DNA of 64,000 nt from Cucumis sativus (taxonomy: Eukaryota; Streptophyta; Magnoliopsida; Cucurbitales; Cucurbitaceae). A program made the translations under genes and the position numbers. Location of the stretch: assembly GCF_000004075.3 (NCBI RefSeq), contig NC_026657.2, positions 3,596,001 to 3,660,000 on the forward strand, given 5' to 3'. Positions 47,604 through 60,114 of the stretch are shown piece by piece; position 1 is the first letter of the stretch; every line of letters begins with the position of its first letter. Below the pieces are notes generated by a model. It saw nothing but the letters and a program-made list of their open reading frames with translations, was not told the DNA's origin and searched no databases.

Positions 47604-50200
47604 TATGAGTTTGAAGTAGGGATGTACTAATTTGGAATGAAATGCTGCATATAATGAATAAATATGGTGAAAAGGTTCGAAAGTGGTCTGTGTAGTTGCA
47701 TGTAAGATAGTCTTTGTCAATTTCCTTCACTCACTTTTTAATTTTTTGTAATTTCAAGGAACTCTCTTGTATGATGAGAACATGTAAATTTTATCTAGGA
47801 AAATGGAATGTCGTAACTTTCTTTTTCTTTCATTATTATATTATTATATATGTCTCTCTAATTAACTCAACCAACTTAGATAAACGATTAAGAATATGTA
47901 TAACATGTATACAATTAATAAAAACAATTGTGAGAAAGCTACTTTTATTATTGTAATTTCTCTTTTCTTTTTTTTTTCTTTTTGTATAAAACCAATATTC
48001 ACTTTATACAAAATTAATCATAGATATAAATTTTTTCTCTCAAATTTGGAACAGAGAGTAAATCAAACCAGAAAATAAATTGAAGCGAAAGACTGATATG
48101 ATTTTGAAAACAAAAATTTATGTATTAATAGAGAAAGTGTGGTTGGCGAAAGACTGATATGATTTTGAAAACAAAAATTTATGTATTAATAGAGAAAGTG
48201 TGGTTGATATGCAAAAGAAGATTACTCTACACAAAAATGGAGTAGCTATGGAAGTACTATTTCTTTTCATTTTAGTAGTTAATATATTTCTCTTTCCTGT
48301 ATAAAACGATCTTATTTATGATGATTTTATAAAGATATATAAGTTAAATTTCAATAGAAAAATTGGATTACAAATATTAGTATCTTGTTTTGTAATTCTT
48401 ATTGTTTGTGTTGATGAAAAGGGCAAAGGAAATTTGTTGAATAATGAATAGAAATTATGTGTAGACATCAAGGGTGGCAATTGATCAAAATAGAAATTAA
48501 AAGATATGGGTATTGATTTTTTTTTCTTTTATAAAACAAATCTCTTTCTTTCTTCCCATTTCTCTCTTATTTTCTATCTTACACAAAACAAATAGACTTT
48601 AGAATAAATACATTATATATATAAATTTTGAATAGATCGAAAATAAAGTTTACTTATCTAATTAAAAGTGATGGTTGATCTTATTTTTTGTGTTGTCATG
48701 AGAAATGATAAGAGAATGGAAAGGAAGAAAAGTAGAACGTTTACACATGTTAGATCATATAAAATGCATATACTTAAAAAGAATTGTTGATATACAAAAG
48801 ATGATCGAAAAATAAAATACATGTGGCCTCAACCATCTAGATATAACTATATAATTAGGAGATGACATGCATAATTAAGTATTTATTTTTAGTTTATTTG
48901 TAATTCTTATATATCCTCTCATTATTCTTCTCTCTTTTATGATCATATACATGATTTCCTTTGAGTTTCTTTTTTCCTCCTTCGTTCTTTAAAACCAATA
49001 TTCTCTTAGGTAGGATATATAATTTCAAATCGAGATTACAATTCCTATTTTCTTTTATTTTGTAACGATCTAACTTATATTTTTTTTCTTTTTACAAAAA
49101 AAATTCTATGAAAATTTGTTGAAGTAATTTATATCTGTTGTAGTTGAGATTGAAGAGAGGAGATCCTTTAAAAGAAGGTATAATAATTTAATTTTCTTTT
49201 TCGTTTATGGAACAAATCTTCTCTATGAATAATACATAAAGATATGAATTTTGAATATAAATAATGTCATACAATGTCAATTATGTTATCTAGGGAAATT
49301 GTTGTGTCCACTGTATATTGTTGTTTGTGTTGTTATGACTCGTGAGAGAAGATTTCATGAATGGACATTATTGAGAATTGAAGAAAAAAGAAAGTGTTTA
49401 CACATGTAAACCATGTAAAATACTGAGTCGTTTTCTATTTCGTACCATTTTGGTAGTTAGGATATTGATTTTATAAAGAGATATATATATATTAAATTAC
49501 AATAATTAACTCTCTTTTTACTTTTGTAATTCTTATAATTTGTGTGTCGATGAAAAGGGCCGTGCAAATTTGTTTAACGATTGAGAAAATATTCAATGTA
49601 TAGACATCAAGGTATAGAAATTGAAAGAGAGACTTAAATGGGTCGTTATGGATTTTTTTTGTCTTTCATAAAAAAATCTCTTATTTCTCTCTTATTTTTT
49701 ATTTTATGAATAAAGAATAATATTTGAATAAATACCTTTCAATATTAACATTTAAATGGAAAGAAAATTACAATTATAATTAAGAGTGATAAGTGGTTAT
49801 ATTCAAAATCTTACCGTGTGTCTGTCACTTAAAAGTGAATTATTTGACATTTAGTCCAGAGTTTATTTAATTAAAAGTATATTCAAAATTCAAATAACAT
49901 TACTTTTGATTTTCTCTTTTCCTTCCATGCATTCTTTAATTAAAACCAATCTTCTCTTATTTAGATAAATAGATAAATATACATTTTAAAACCATGGGTA
50001 GTTTTTATGCTTTGTAACTCTAAAATCTAATTAGAATTAAGATAGAAAATATTTCTATGTACGAACATTTATTGAAGTTAAGATTGAAGAGATTGAGATC
50101 CCTCAAAAGTTGTGGGTATTTCATTTTCTTTTATCTTTGGTAAAACAAATCTCTTTTTTCTCTCAATTATTGCTATTTATTTTCTTTTTCTTTTTCTTTT
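47604..50200. repeat. Array tail after LEC1 copy 5
   Basis: The LEC1 3' flank and monomer sequence resemble those after copies 1 and 3. Landmark-like words occur near 48.73 and 49.39 kb. Monomer words fade out by about 50.2 kb, which I take as the distal end of the array. No gene is recognisable. Confidence 0.65.
48085..48205 (+). repeat. Two tandem copies of a 61-bp unit
   Basis: Units start at 48085 and 48146 with GCGAAAGACTGATATGATTT and are essentially identical. Only one copy is present at the matching place after copy 3 (about 30.05 kb). Confidence 0.9.
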
Positions 50201-51372
50201 TATTTTTTGTAGAATAATTTTTTCTATACTTGGAATGAATACATAAAAATGTAAAATTTGAATACAAAACATGTCAATTATATTGATCTTTGGAGAGATT
50301 GTTATATATATATTCTCTATGCTTGAAAAGAGAACCTCAATTAATAGTGTGTTTGAGATACGTACAATCCGATCATCTCTTATGAGCAATTTTATGGAGA
50401 TATTGAAAAACACATCTTCAGAATTTAATGCCTCAATGCCAATTAGCTGCTCAATGTGAAAATTTGTTTATAATGAGTTCCAATAGTGCTTTGATTGGGT
50501 GTACAAATTCAATATGGATGATGAAAGGTTTGGTCCAAATAGTTCTAAAGGTTATCCCAATACTTCGCCACCAAATTTAGGAGAGGGTTTTTGTTATTAA
50601 TTATTGTATTCAACTTGGCCATACAAAGACATGGTTGTAGGAAATTGTTGCTTAACTCTGGTTAATCTTGAAAAGTCTCTTATAATTTCAGGTAGCAACT
50701 ATAAGTTTCTTCTTTCTTCAGACTCAAAATGAGTCATTGATTATGTTACTTCATACCATATGACAATTGACGAGCAATACTAGTCTATTACCTAACATTT
50801 CTCCATCCATTTTTTTACCTTCATGTCACTATAGTCAATGATACCACTACTCCTATATTAGGATCCATAATACATTCAAAACAAAAAGCATGAGAACTCA
50901 AAAGAAGAAATTGTAAGAAGAAATAGCACAATATTAAAAAAACCAAATGATTACCAACCGAATCCCTAAAAACCAGAGACATAATTACCACAATTTTCAA
51001 AACCCAAAAAACGGAACATTCAATTGTTCATCATTTTGAAACATCTTCTTCAAGTTTTCATTTTCATTTTTTTTTTTTTTTTTTGAGTCATATCCTTGAC
51101 ATGTACTCTTTGAAAATGAACCTCATAAAGGTAGCAATTTAAGTGTGAAATTAAAACAAAACACTTTTAAAATAATTTGAAGACTAATAAGCATGGAAAG
51201 CCTGTGGTTCACCAAGCAACATCCTGTCCCAATTTGATATATGTTAGGAGAGTTTTGGGTTTGATACAGTTGAAAATTTTCTTCCCATTAATCATTTTGT
51301 TTCCAACTTATAATTTGAGATCACATTTATTCCAAAAAGCAAACTTAAATCACTCTCTCTCTAAATTACAAT
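50200..51372. other. Intergenic region between the array and ABCG26
   Basis: Non-monomer sequence, less AT-rich than the array. Short open frames (50177-50413 minus; 50271-50459 and 51177-51383 plus) show no motif I recognise. A T-rich run lies near 51068-51083. The last 200 bases should contain the ABCG26 promoter and leader, but I cannot point to a convincing TATA box. Confidence 0.5.
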
Positions 51373-54300
51373 ATGGAAATTAGGAGAGAGGATGAAGTTG
51401 AAGACATTTCATTATCTGCTTCAACAATGCCAAATACAGGCACCAATGCCTTAGGCCATAACATTATTGATTTCATTTCTCAACCTTCTTCTTCTATCAG
51501 AAATAACCACTCTGATCTTAACATTCAAATTCAGACATGTGATTCCAATATTAGAACTTCCCCACTTCCAATCTTTCTCAAGGTAAATCTTTCGTCACCA
51601 TTATCTTAACGATCGAGTGAATAATGTCACCGTTACGATATTATATATGTAGTCTTCAAGTGTTTGTCTTTGTAGAACTGAGGTTTTTCTTGTTCTTGAG
51701 TTCAAATATAACAATGACAGAAATGAAGAATTTTCAATCTCAAAAAAGGGAAGGTTGTTATAATTACTATTGAATTAAACTTACTTTGTCAATACTAATA
51801 GTCTAAACAGACAAAATCTATGTTAAATCAATTTAGGTAAGAAAACAAATTATTGCAAAAGTAACTATGTAGATCAATTTTTTAAAAAATAATTGTAGTC
51901 TATAAATGAAAATGGGATGGAACGAAACAGATATGAAAGTTTTAAATTTTTTGTTTTTTTCTTTTCATTTTAGTGTTGGAATATCTTGAATATGCTATTT
52001 GACGTTTTTAGTAACTAAGTATAGGAGTCTTGTTGTGATCTAAATTATTTATGGTTTTGACTAGAAGGTTTAAAAAATGCAATACATAAAATCTTTAACC
52101 TTAGAAACGTCTATAATTTATAATATGAATTATTCTCTTTAATAATAAACTTCTCTCCACCTCTACTAGTGGACATAGCTAACACATTGTTGGTGAATCA
52201 TATAAATCTCTACATTCATCCCTATTGTTCACCTTACAAGAGGTGATTTCATAACGCTAAAATTCATTATCTTTTTCATTGAATATATGTATATCATGTC
52301 ATCTCATTTTAGCAACATTTCTTAACTCATTTGGTTGGTGGGAATGAATCTACAATTCCTTAAAAGGAACAATATTCCATTCATTGAAAGAATCATCCAT
52401 TTTCACTTGTAGTTTGAGGATATTGAATACAAAGTGAGGAATAAGCAAGGATCTAGCAAGAACAACCCATTGAAGGCAGTTATATCAAAGGTTAGCTCAC
52501 AAATCAAAATGGACCAACAAGAAAGCTACAAGAAGATATTAAAGGGCATAACAGGAAGGGTTGGGCCAGGGGAAATACTTGCTTTAATGGGTGCTTCAGG
52601 CAGTGGCAAAACAACACTATTGAAAGTGATAGGAGGAAGAGTACTTGAAAATGTCAAAGGAAATATTACTTACAATGACATTTCATATACTCCTGCTCTT
52701 AAAAGAAGGTTGCTTTCTCCTTTTTTCGAAACCAAACAAATGTCTTTCTCAACTATTTCACCTCTTAACCACTCTTTTGTAATGGTAACAGAATTGGTTT
52801 TGTGACTCAAGATGACGTGTTGTTCCCGCAATTGACAGTTGAAGAGACCTTACTTGTCTCAGCGTTTCTTCGGCTACCAAGCAATATGAACCGACAGCAA
52901 AAGCATGAGAGAGTTGATGTGATAGTGAAGGAGCTAGGACTTGAAAGGTGTGTGTGTGTGTTAAGGTAGCAAGTGATGATCTTTACCTTCAATTTTGCCT
53001 ACATTAAATGACAATCTCTCTTTTTGAACTACAGATGTCGGAACACGAGGATCGGTGGTGGTTTTGGTAAAGGAATATCAGGAGGAGAAAGGAAAAGAAC
53101 AAGTATAGGCTATGAAGTTCTTATTGATCCTTCACTTCTATTACTAGACGAACCAACTTCAGGTCTTGACTCGAACTCGGCGAATAGGCTTCTTATTGTT
53201 CTCAAAGGACTGGCCAAGGTACAATTAGGAATTGTCGAAGTACAACATATTTATATCTTGAGATTAAACTCGATCGTTCGCAGGCAGGACGGACAATAAT
53301 CACAACCATACACCAGCCATCAAGCAGAATGTTTCACATGTTTGACAAACTTTTGCTGATAGCAGATGGCTATCCAATATACTATGGGAAAACTAAAGAA
53401 TCAATGGAATACTTCTCATCTTTGAGATTTACCCCACAAATTTCCATGAACCCTGCAGAGTTCTTGCTTGATCTAGCAACAGGACAAGTCAGTGACATAA
53501 GTCTTCCCGAAGATCTACCCACATCCCGAGGCTCTCTCGACACAGACAAATCAATTATCAAGGTGGGGAATCTCTTGGCTACTATCATATTACTTTCAAA
53601 GCCTTCTTTTTTTTTCTGATCCATTTTTCTGAATGTGTGATTACAGTATCTCCAACTCAAGTACAAAACTCAATTGGAGGTTCAAGAAAGAACCAAGAAT
53701 CAAGCTGAAAAGGCACCAGAACATCTACAGATAGCTGTACAAGTTGAGAAAGATTGGACAATAAGCTGGTGGGAGCAATTTAAAATTGTTTCAAAGAGAA
53801 CATTCAAAGAAAGGAGTAAGGATTATTTTGACAAGCTAAGGCTACTTCAAGCAGTTGGGGTTGCATTGTTGTTAGGGCTTCTTTGGTGGAAATCCAAGAT
53901 TGACACCGAACCTCAACTAAGAGACCAGGTATCTGTTTCAGTTTTTCTATATCAGTTAACTACCATTGAATCCAAAAGTTTAAACAAACAACTGTTGTTT
54001 GCAGATTGGTTTATTGTTCTACATTTGCATATTTTGGACATCATCATCACTCTTTGGAGCAGTATACGTGTTCCCATTTGAAAAGCTCTATTTGGTTAAA
54101 GAACAAAAGGCAGATATGTACCGACTAAGCGTGTACTATGTGAGCAGCACGTTGTGCGACATGGTTGCACATGTGCTCTATCCAACATTGTTCATGCTAA
54201 TTCTGTACTTCATGGTTGATTTCAAGAGAACAGTTCCATGTTTCTTGCTAACATTGTTTGCAATATTATTGGTAGCAGTGACAAGCCAGGTGTTTGGATT

Positions 54301-55363
54301 CAAACTAATCAAAGACTGCCTTTCTTTTTATGAATGATTTGTGAAGAAAAAGGAGATCAAATTTGTTTAAATTTTTAAATTTTGTGTGATTAGGGGGCAG
54401 GAGAATTGTTTGGAGCTGCTGTTTTGAGTATTAAAAGAGCTGGGATGGTTGCCTCTTTGATACTTATGTTATTTCTTTTAACAGGAGGCTACTATGTACA
54501 GGTAATTAGTTCCATCTATTTTTATACCTACATTTTTTTAATTTTCTTTTCTAAATCTTAGGAACAACAAATTTAATAGAGAAAAAAGTGTTCATCTAGA
54601 AGTAATATCCTCTTTTTGCTAGAATCATTCTTTGTCTACATCCTATTTCAGTATAGAATTTTGATGATGATTTTGCGTTTCTAAAAAGCACTATATTAAA
54701 AAGGATAAACTGCAAAAGTTGCCCGATTCCCTCAAACATATATTATGGTAAAAACTATAACAAATGTATTACTTAAGAGTTCAATTTTTACTACTATTGT
54801 ATGGTTGGTAGTTCAATTTTATGGCTCAACTTTTGTAAGTTTTAGGAATCTAACTTACAATTGAAAAATTAATGGCATAATGACAACTTCTTGAAGCTTT
54901 TTTTTTGCAATTTACTCTTTAAAAAACTTATTAAAGCATAGCAAAAAAATATCGACTCACGTAGATCGAACATGACATGTCAGAAATTTAAAAACCTATT
55001 AAGAACCTAATTATGGTTTAAAGGAAAAAAAAAAAAAAGGCCCCCACTGAATGATTTATATGAACCTTTTCTATTTTCTTCTTCCTATGGCAGCATATAC
55101 CCAAGTTCATGCGGTGGATGAAATATATATCATTCATGTATTATGGGTTCAGACTACTTCTAAAAGTGCAATATTCAGGAGATCAGTTATATGAATGTCA
55201 AACAAAACAAGGCTGCAGAACTCTGCAGTCTTCTTCTTCCTTTGACACCGTCGACCTCAACAGCAGCTTACAAGAGGTCTGGATTCTCCTAGCCATGGTC
55301 CTTGCCTACAGAATATGTGCCTACTTCTGCTTGCACAAAAGAATCAGCCAATCTAATATTTGA
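51373..55363 (+). CDS. ABCG26: ABCG26-type half-size ABC transporter (WBC family), nine exons
   Basis: Family role: Arabidopsis ABCG26 sits in the tapetum plasma membrane and exports precursors for the pollen wall. Exons are 51373-51582, 52413-52708, 52792-52947, 53035-53218, 53284-53562, 53647-53928, 54005-54289, 54394-54501 and 55094-55363. All have GT..AG borders and consistent phase, giving 689 aa. The nucleotide-binding domain comes first: Walker [10 protein letters not shown] (about 130-138), Q-loop Q175 in FVTQDD, signature ISGGE (235-239), Walker B LLLLDE (255-260), H-loop H292 in TIHQPSS. The membrane domain begins near [18 protein letters not shown] (about 440-456) and continues through [20 protein letters not shown] and [16 protein letters not shown]. 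The start MEIRRE and the end of exon 1 PLPIFLK fit ABCG26 of other plants. The Walker A has A where many family members have P, which still fits GxxGxGKT. Confidence 0.95.
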
Positions 55364-55550
55364 ACACAAAAACATCGTTACCATGTAAAATATGAGCTAA
55401 GACAGGTTCTTATGAAACCGTTTTAATATTCATTCGTCCAATCCCTTGTACTTCATCCAATTCAGAAGACAAACTAAAACATTCAAGTGATATTTAGTCT
55501 GTTCAATGCATTATCATACATATGTGTTCATCTTTGATAACCAAACCATG
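55364..55550. other. Short convergent gap between ABCG26 and CWC15
   Basis: Only 187 bases separate the two stop codons, and both genes are transcribed into this gap. Normal plant 3' UTRs would overlap here. Confidence 0.8.
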
Positions 55551-58500
55551 TTACTTCATGTACTTCTGCAAGAATTTTCTGTGGAAGTCATTCCTAATTG
55601 TATCATTTATAAAGCGCTTAGGAGTCTTTGATTCGCCACGAGCCTGATTCTTGAACACAACATCATCATCCCATCTGACCCAAAAGTTCAAAATAAGTTG
55701 AATCATCAGATAGAAGTTCACATATTATATACACGAAACAAACTAGTTATAGAAAATGGGAATAAATCAGGCTAACTAACCTTCTTTTGACGCTAAAAGA
55801 GGAGGGCTGCTCGTTAAGCAGTGGATTTCCTCGGAGTAATTCTGCTTCCTTGACTTTAAGCTCTTCCTCCCGCTCTTGTCTTTCCTATACATCATAACAC
55901 ACATATTTAAGCAACTGATGAAGTAAAATTCAAAATCAGAAAGATTCAAGGACTCATCATTCGAGTGATCCTAGTCACTCACTAATCACTCAACACATGG
56001 TGCATAATCTTGGAGAATAAAAAGGGTACTGCAAGCACAATTTCAGATCATAGCTATCTGGATCGACTAAAGGCTCACCTTCCGAAGCTTTTCCTCTGCT
56101 CTTTCTTTCTTTATTTGTTCCAGCTCAGCCAAAAGAGCTTCAGTATCATCCTCATCGTCGTCGTCATCATCACTACCAAAAAACATTATGTACTTCAATA
56201 CTAAACCCCACAACAAAGTAGATTAACAGGTCTTTGACCAAGGATTTGAATTGTAAAAAGCCAGAGAAACTAAGACTTTCTCTAATAAGTATAAAGAGAA
56301 AAGGATAGAAAACAAGTATGATTAAAATTCACAAAACAGAAAGTCAGCTAAGAAACCTCTCATCATCACTTTTGACATCCACATCAGAATCGTCAGCATC
56401 TAAACTTCGTGGTATAATACGATCTTCAATATCTCTCTTTCCACCTAAAAGCATAAATAATAACTGGTTACAAACAATTTATGGACGTGTCAGTGAATGT
56501 AATAAGCAAAAAGGAGATGATATGTTCACCTTCTAACAGAAGTTGGCTTCCTTTTCTATGATCTCTATCATCTGCAAATTATGCAAGTGAAACATGATAT
56601 ACTCATTGCAAAAACATCATAAAACACAGCATGGAGAAGGCAATTTTGAACAAAACCATAACTGACATGAAAGCCAACAAAGAATGGATGTCTTTACCAT
56701 ATGACTTGTTTTTTGATGAAAAATGCCTCCTCTCACGATCTTCTAACTCATCCCTGAGATTCCTCCTCTGCAATTCGTCATGGGTATCTTGTCCTTCCTT
56801 TCTACATACATGATTAATGACAAGTGTTTAGAGATCTGAATCTTGGAAGAATATATCGAAGGAAACATAAAAGAAAGAAAATAGCCATTTGCCAACAACA
56901 AATAGAGTAGTGGATGCTCGTTTTGAGAGAAGAACAGGGCTGATATAGCACATCTGTGATTCTAGGTTAAAGTACTCAGTAACTATAATTGTAGAAACTT
57001 GTTGATGGCACTCTCTTCTCGTATGTAGAGACTCAGCTATTCATGATGTTTCTGGAGGGTTGACTGAATTCTTAAATAAAAATTATGGGTCCCCCAATTA
57101 TAAACTAAGAAACCAGGGGCACTTTAGTTAGGATAGCGTGACACGTTGGCCAATGGAAACATACCGAATACAGTTAGTGCAATAAATGTGTTAAGATACC
57201 ATATTTACAAAGTTAAGTAGGTCCAGCATTTCAATAGAAATGATATTAGGATAAGAAATAGGGATATTGTAGGTGCTAAGGACATGTTAGTAATTAGCTA
57301 GAGCTTTCTATGAAATTTGGTTATAAAATAGATAGAAGGGGAATGAAGAAGGGAAGAAACAGTTTAGTTTGGGTAGCGTGGCACGTGTCCATGTGTTGGT
57401 GACACATATCGAACACTAGTTAGTGCAATTAATGTGTTGGACACCATATTACAAAGAGAAAGTAGGTCTGACATTTTTATAAAAACAATATTAGGTTAAG
57501 AAACAGGGATATTAATAGGTAGTAAAGGTATGTTAGTGATTTGCTAGAGTTTTTTCTATGAAATTTGGTTATAAATGGATAGAAGAGGAATGAGGAAGGG
57601 AAGCTATACGTTGGTTAGTGATTCAGGGCTTGGGAGAGATATCAAGAAAGGGAGAGTCCAAGTACCTTAAACACTTTAATTTGTATTTCTAATTTTGTTT
57701 ATATTTCAATATATTTGGGTTCTATAGTTAGACTTAGACATGCATCCAACACTAGTTAAGTATACTAAATAGACACAAGTTTAACAAAAGTAATAAATTT
57801 TGAGACAGCAAAATGATTTTTAAGCATATTGATCACTTTGAGTGCTTCACCAACTTGTTGAATATAGAATAGGGTGATTGGTTACAATTTCTAGATGACA
57901 TTCAAGGTTTCATTTTTTCATTGGAAAAAAAGTTTCTTATCAATTATTAGTAGGTGGAGAATACAAGACGTGGCCATTGGCCAACTACAGCTTTTTTTTC
58001 CTTGGCCAACTTTCATTGAAATATTGTTCTTTTATAAAAAAACCAAGCTTCCATTAAGAATGATAAAAAGGACAACGACATACAAAAAACCAAGTCCAAA
58101 AAACAAACCCTATGCCCAATTACAGAAGAGGTACAATCGAAAAGAATAAGGCCAAGCTAATAATTACAAAAAGTCCTGTGAACGCTCCCATAAAGAGAAA
58201 TAAAACCTCAACTCCTAAAGCTCCTCCCGCAACTTCCTTACCCCATAAAAAATTCTAGAGAAATTAAGCCAAATGTTGCACAAATGGCAAAAAAGAAATA
58301 TCGTTGAAGAACTCTTCCTTTTTCATGGAAAAGATGATTCAAGAGCACCTCCTCAAATATTGAACAACATCCACTATTACACACCAATGCGGCTCCAAAG
58401 GTCTTAAAGAGACAATTTCACAGAGAACTAATAAAATCACTGACACATCTATTTTTCTCTTTATTGGTGTAACCGGCTACACCCTCCAAAAGATCACAAA

Positions 58501-59881
58501 TTAAATTTCTTAGTTGCAAATTGGAAACATCTTTTGTATTCCTACTCCCTTTGAAAGGCCCTTTTAGTATTCCTTTCGGATACTTCATTCAAAGTTGTAG
58601 GAACAGTCCAATTCTTTTGAAGTCTGATCGATATAGAAAGAAAGCACAGCCCATGACTTTTCATGAGTTGGCCTCCCTAGGGCCTAGCCTCCACCTAAAG
58701 GTGTGTGGTGAATGAAACATTTTTCTCTTTGTTGGTGTAAAAAGCTACACACTCTAAAAGATCACAACTTAAATTTCTTAGTTGCAAAATGGAAACATCT
58801 TTTGTATTCCTACTCTCTATGAAAGGTCCTTTTTGCATTCCATTTGGATATTTCATTCATCGATAAATATATTTTTTATCCAAAAAAAAAAGTGGTAGGA
58901 ACAGTTCAATTCTTTTAGAGCCAGATCAATACAAAAAGAAAATGCAGAGCATGACTTTTCATGAGCTAACCTTCCTAACCCACAAGATGTGTGACTAGGA
59001 AAATTAATTAGATATTAAATGATCATTATTCTTGTGAATAAAAAAAAACGATGATGAACTGCAGTGAATGCCCAATTAATTAAAATCATTCTAAGTTCCA
59101 CACACCCTAAATACACACAGTAATCAAAGGTAAGGAGCTAAGGACTTGGTATGTTCAAGACATTGTCCAAAGTTTTGAGTTCAAGCAAGAAGTGGAAGGG
59201 TTAATGTATTAAAAACTTTGTTTTTCTGAGTGAGCAAAGTTTCTCGAGAATTAGTGGGTATGGACCATTTACATAATGTAAGAAGTTGAGCCGTTTATAC
59301 CAGATTATCAAAACCAAGTTCACCTAAGCTAAGATCAAGGAGAGCTGAATGAAGATTTTGTCCAACAGATCGCATCCACATTGAAAACCAACTCAGTTAT
59401 TAGAAAGAAGATTCCAGCCTACCCGTAATCCAGTTCAGTTTTTAGAATTCCAGTTAAGAACTCCACACCCACTAGAAAACCCAACGCACATCACAGACAA
59501 CCCCCCACCACCACCACAATGAATTCCTGTGTGGACGTGCGATTATTATCCCTCAGAAGTCACAAAGCACAGAGGATTATAAACAACTAAGAAACAGAAA
59601 ATTATAAACAAGTAAGAAACAGAGAACTCGGTATAAAGAACTCAACCAAAGAAGAAGTCAATGAAAAAACATGACCATCAAGCTATAATAAATACCCCCT
59701 CTGCCCCCATCTTCCCAATACAGGTAACAACATCTCTTAAATACACGCACCTGGGTTTCAAGGTCGTATGAGAAGCGATATCTCTGGACGAATATTTCTG
59801 CGATGGGCCGAAAATTCGAGTACCACCTTGTTCATTTCCACCTTTAGCCGGTGCCCATGTGGGTCGAGCTGCAGTAGTCAT
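55551..59881 (-). CDS. CWC15: CWC15 spliceosome protein (Cwf15/AD-002 family), seven coding exons
   Basis: CWC15 is a small component of the Prp19-related complex in the active spliceosome. Coding exons, from the start, are 59881-59751, 56801-56698, 56571-56530, 56444-56357, 56172-56079, 55884-55781 and 55674-55551. Phases join without conflict to give 228 aa. The N-terminus [20 protein letters not shown] followed by [20 protein letters not shown] is the family hallmark. [16 protein letters not shown] and [20 protein letters not shown] follow. An Asp/Glu-rich stretch lies near residues 110-131, then a charged helix ([19 protein letters not shown]), and the C-terminus ends RKFLQKYMK. The first coding intron (56802-59750, 2.95 kb) holds two pairs of tandem repeats. 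A 5' UTR intron (about 59921-60089) is predicted from a GT..AG pair upstream of the start. Strong match to the family. Confidence 0.95.
57125..57606. repeat. Pair of tandem LTR-like repeats of about 240 bp in the CWC15 intron
   Basis: Two diverged head-to-tail copies, about 57125-57363 and 57364-57606. Both contain TAGCGTG then CACG, GTTAGTGCAAT, AATGTGTT, CAGGGATAT or TAGGGATAT, and TATGAAATTTGGTTATAAA followed by GGAATGA and AAGGGAAG. The TATAAA-like word near the end and the short unit would suit LTR fragments, but I find no TG..CA ends or coding part. Origin is uncertain. Confidence 0.65.
58452..58996. repeat. Second pair of tandem repeats (about 265 bp) in the CWC15 intron
   Basis: Copies at about 58452-58718 and 58720-58996 share AAATTTCTTAGTTGCAAA, GGAAACATCTTTTGTATTCC, TACTTCATTCA or TATTTCATTCA, GTAGGAACAGT and CATGACTTTTCATGAG. 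The second has an extra A-rich insert near 58862-58893. Likely fragments of a dispersed repeat duplicated in place. Confidence 0.7.
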
Positions 59882-60114
59882 CTCTAAATTGTTTCCTCGT
59901 CGCCTCGACCCTTCAAAATGCTAAGAAAACGGAAGAAAGTACTTGAGATTCAACATATTCGTAAGATAAAGAAAGGAAGTAGAGGAAACCCTAGGTCGAT
60001 AAACTTGATTGGAATCGAATTGAGCGAAGAGAAAACGAATCTCGATGCTTGAATTACAGAAAATAGAAGAGGAATGGTAAGAGAATTACCTCAGAAGTTT
60101 AATTTCAAAGTGAT

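Noticed and set aside
11395..50200. The array as a CRISPR-like or regularly spaced repeat system
   Set aside because: This is eukaryotic nuclear DNA; the units are long, diverged and contiguous, with no short identical repeats separated by unique spacers.
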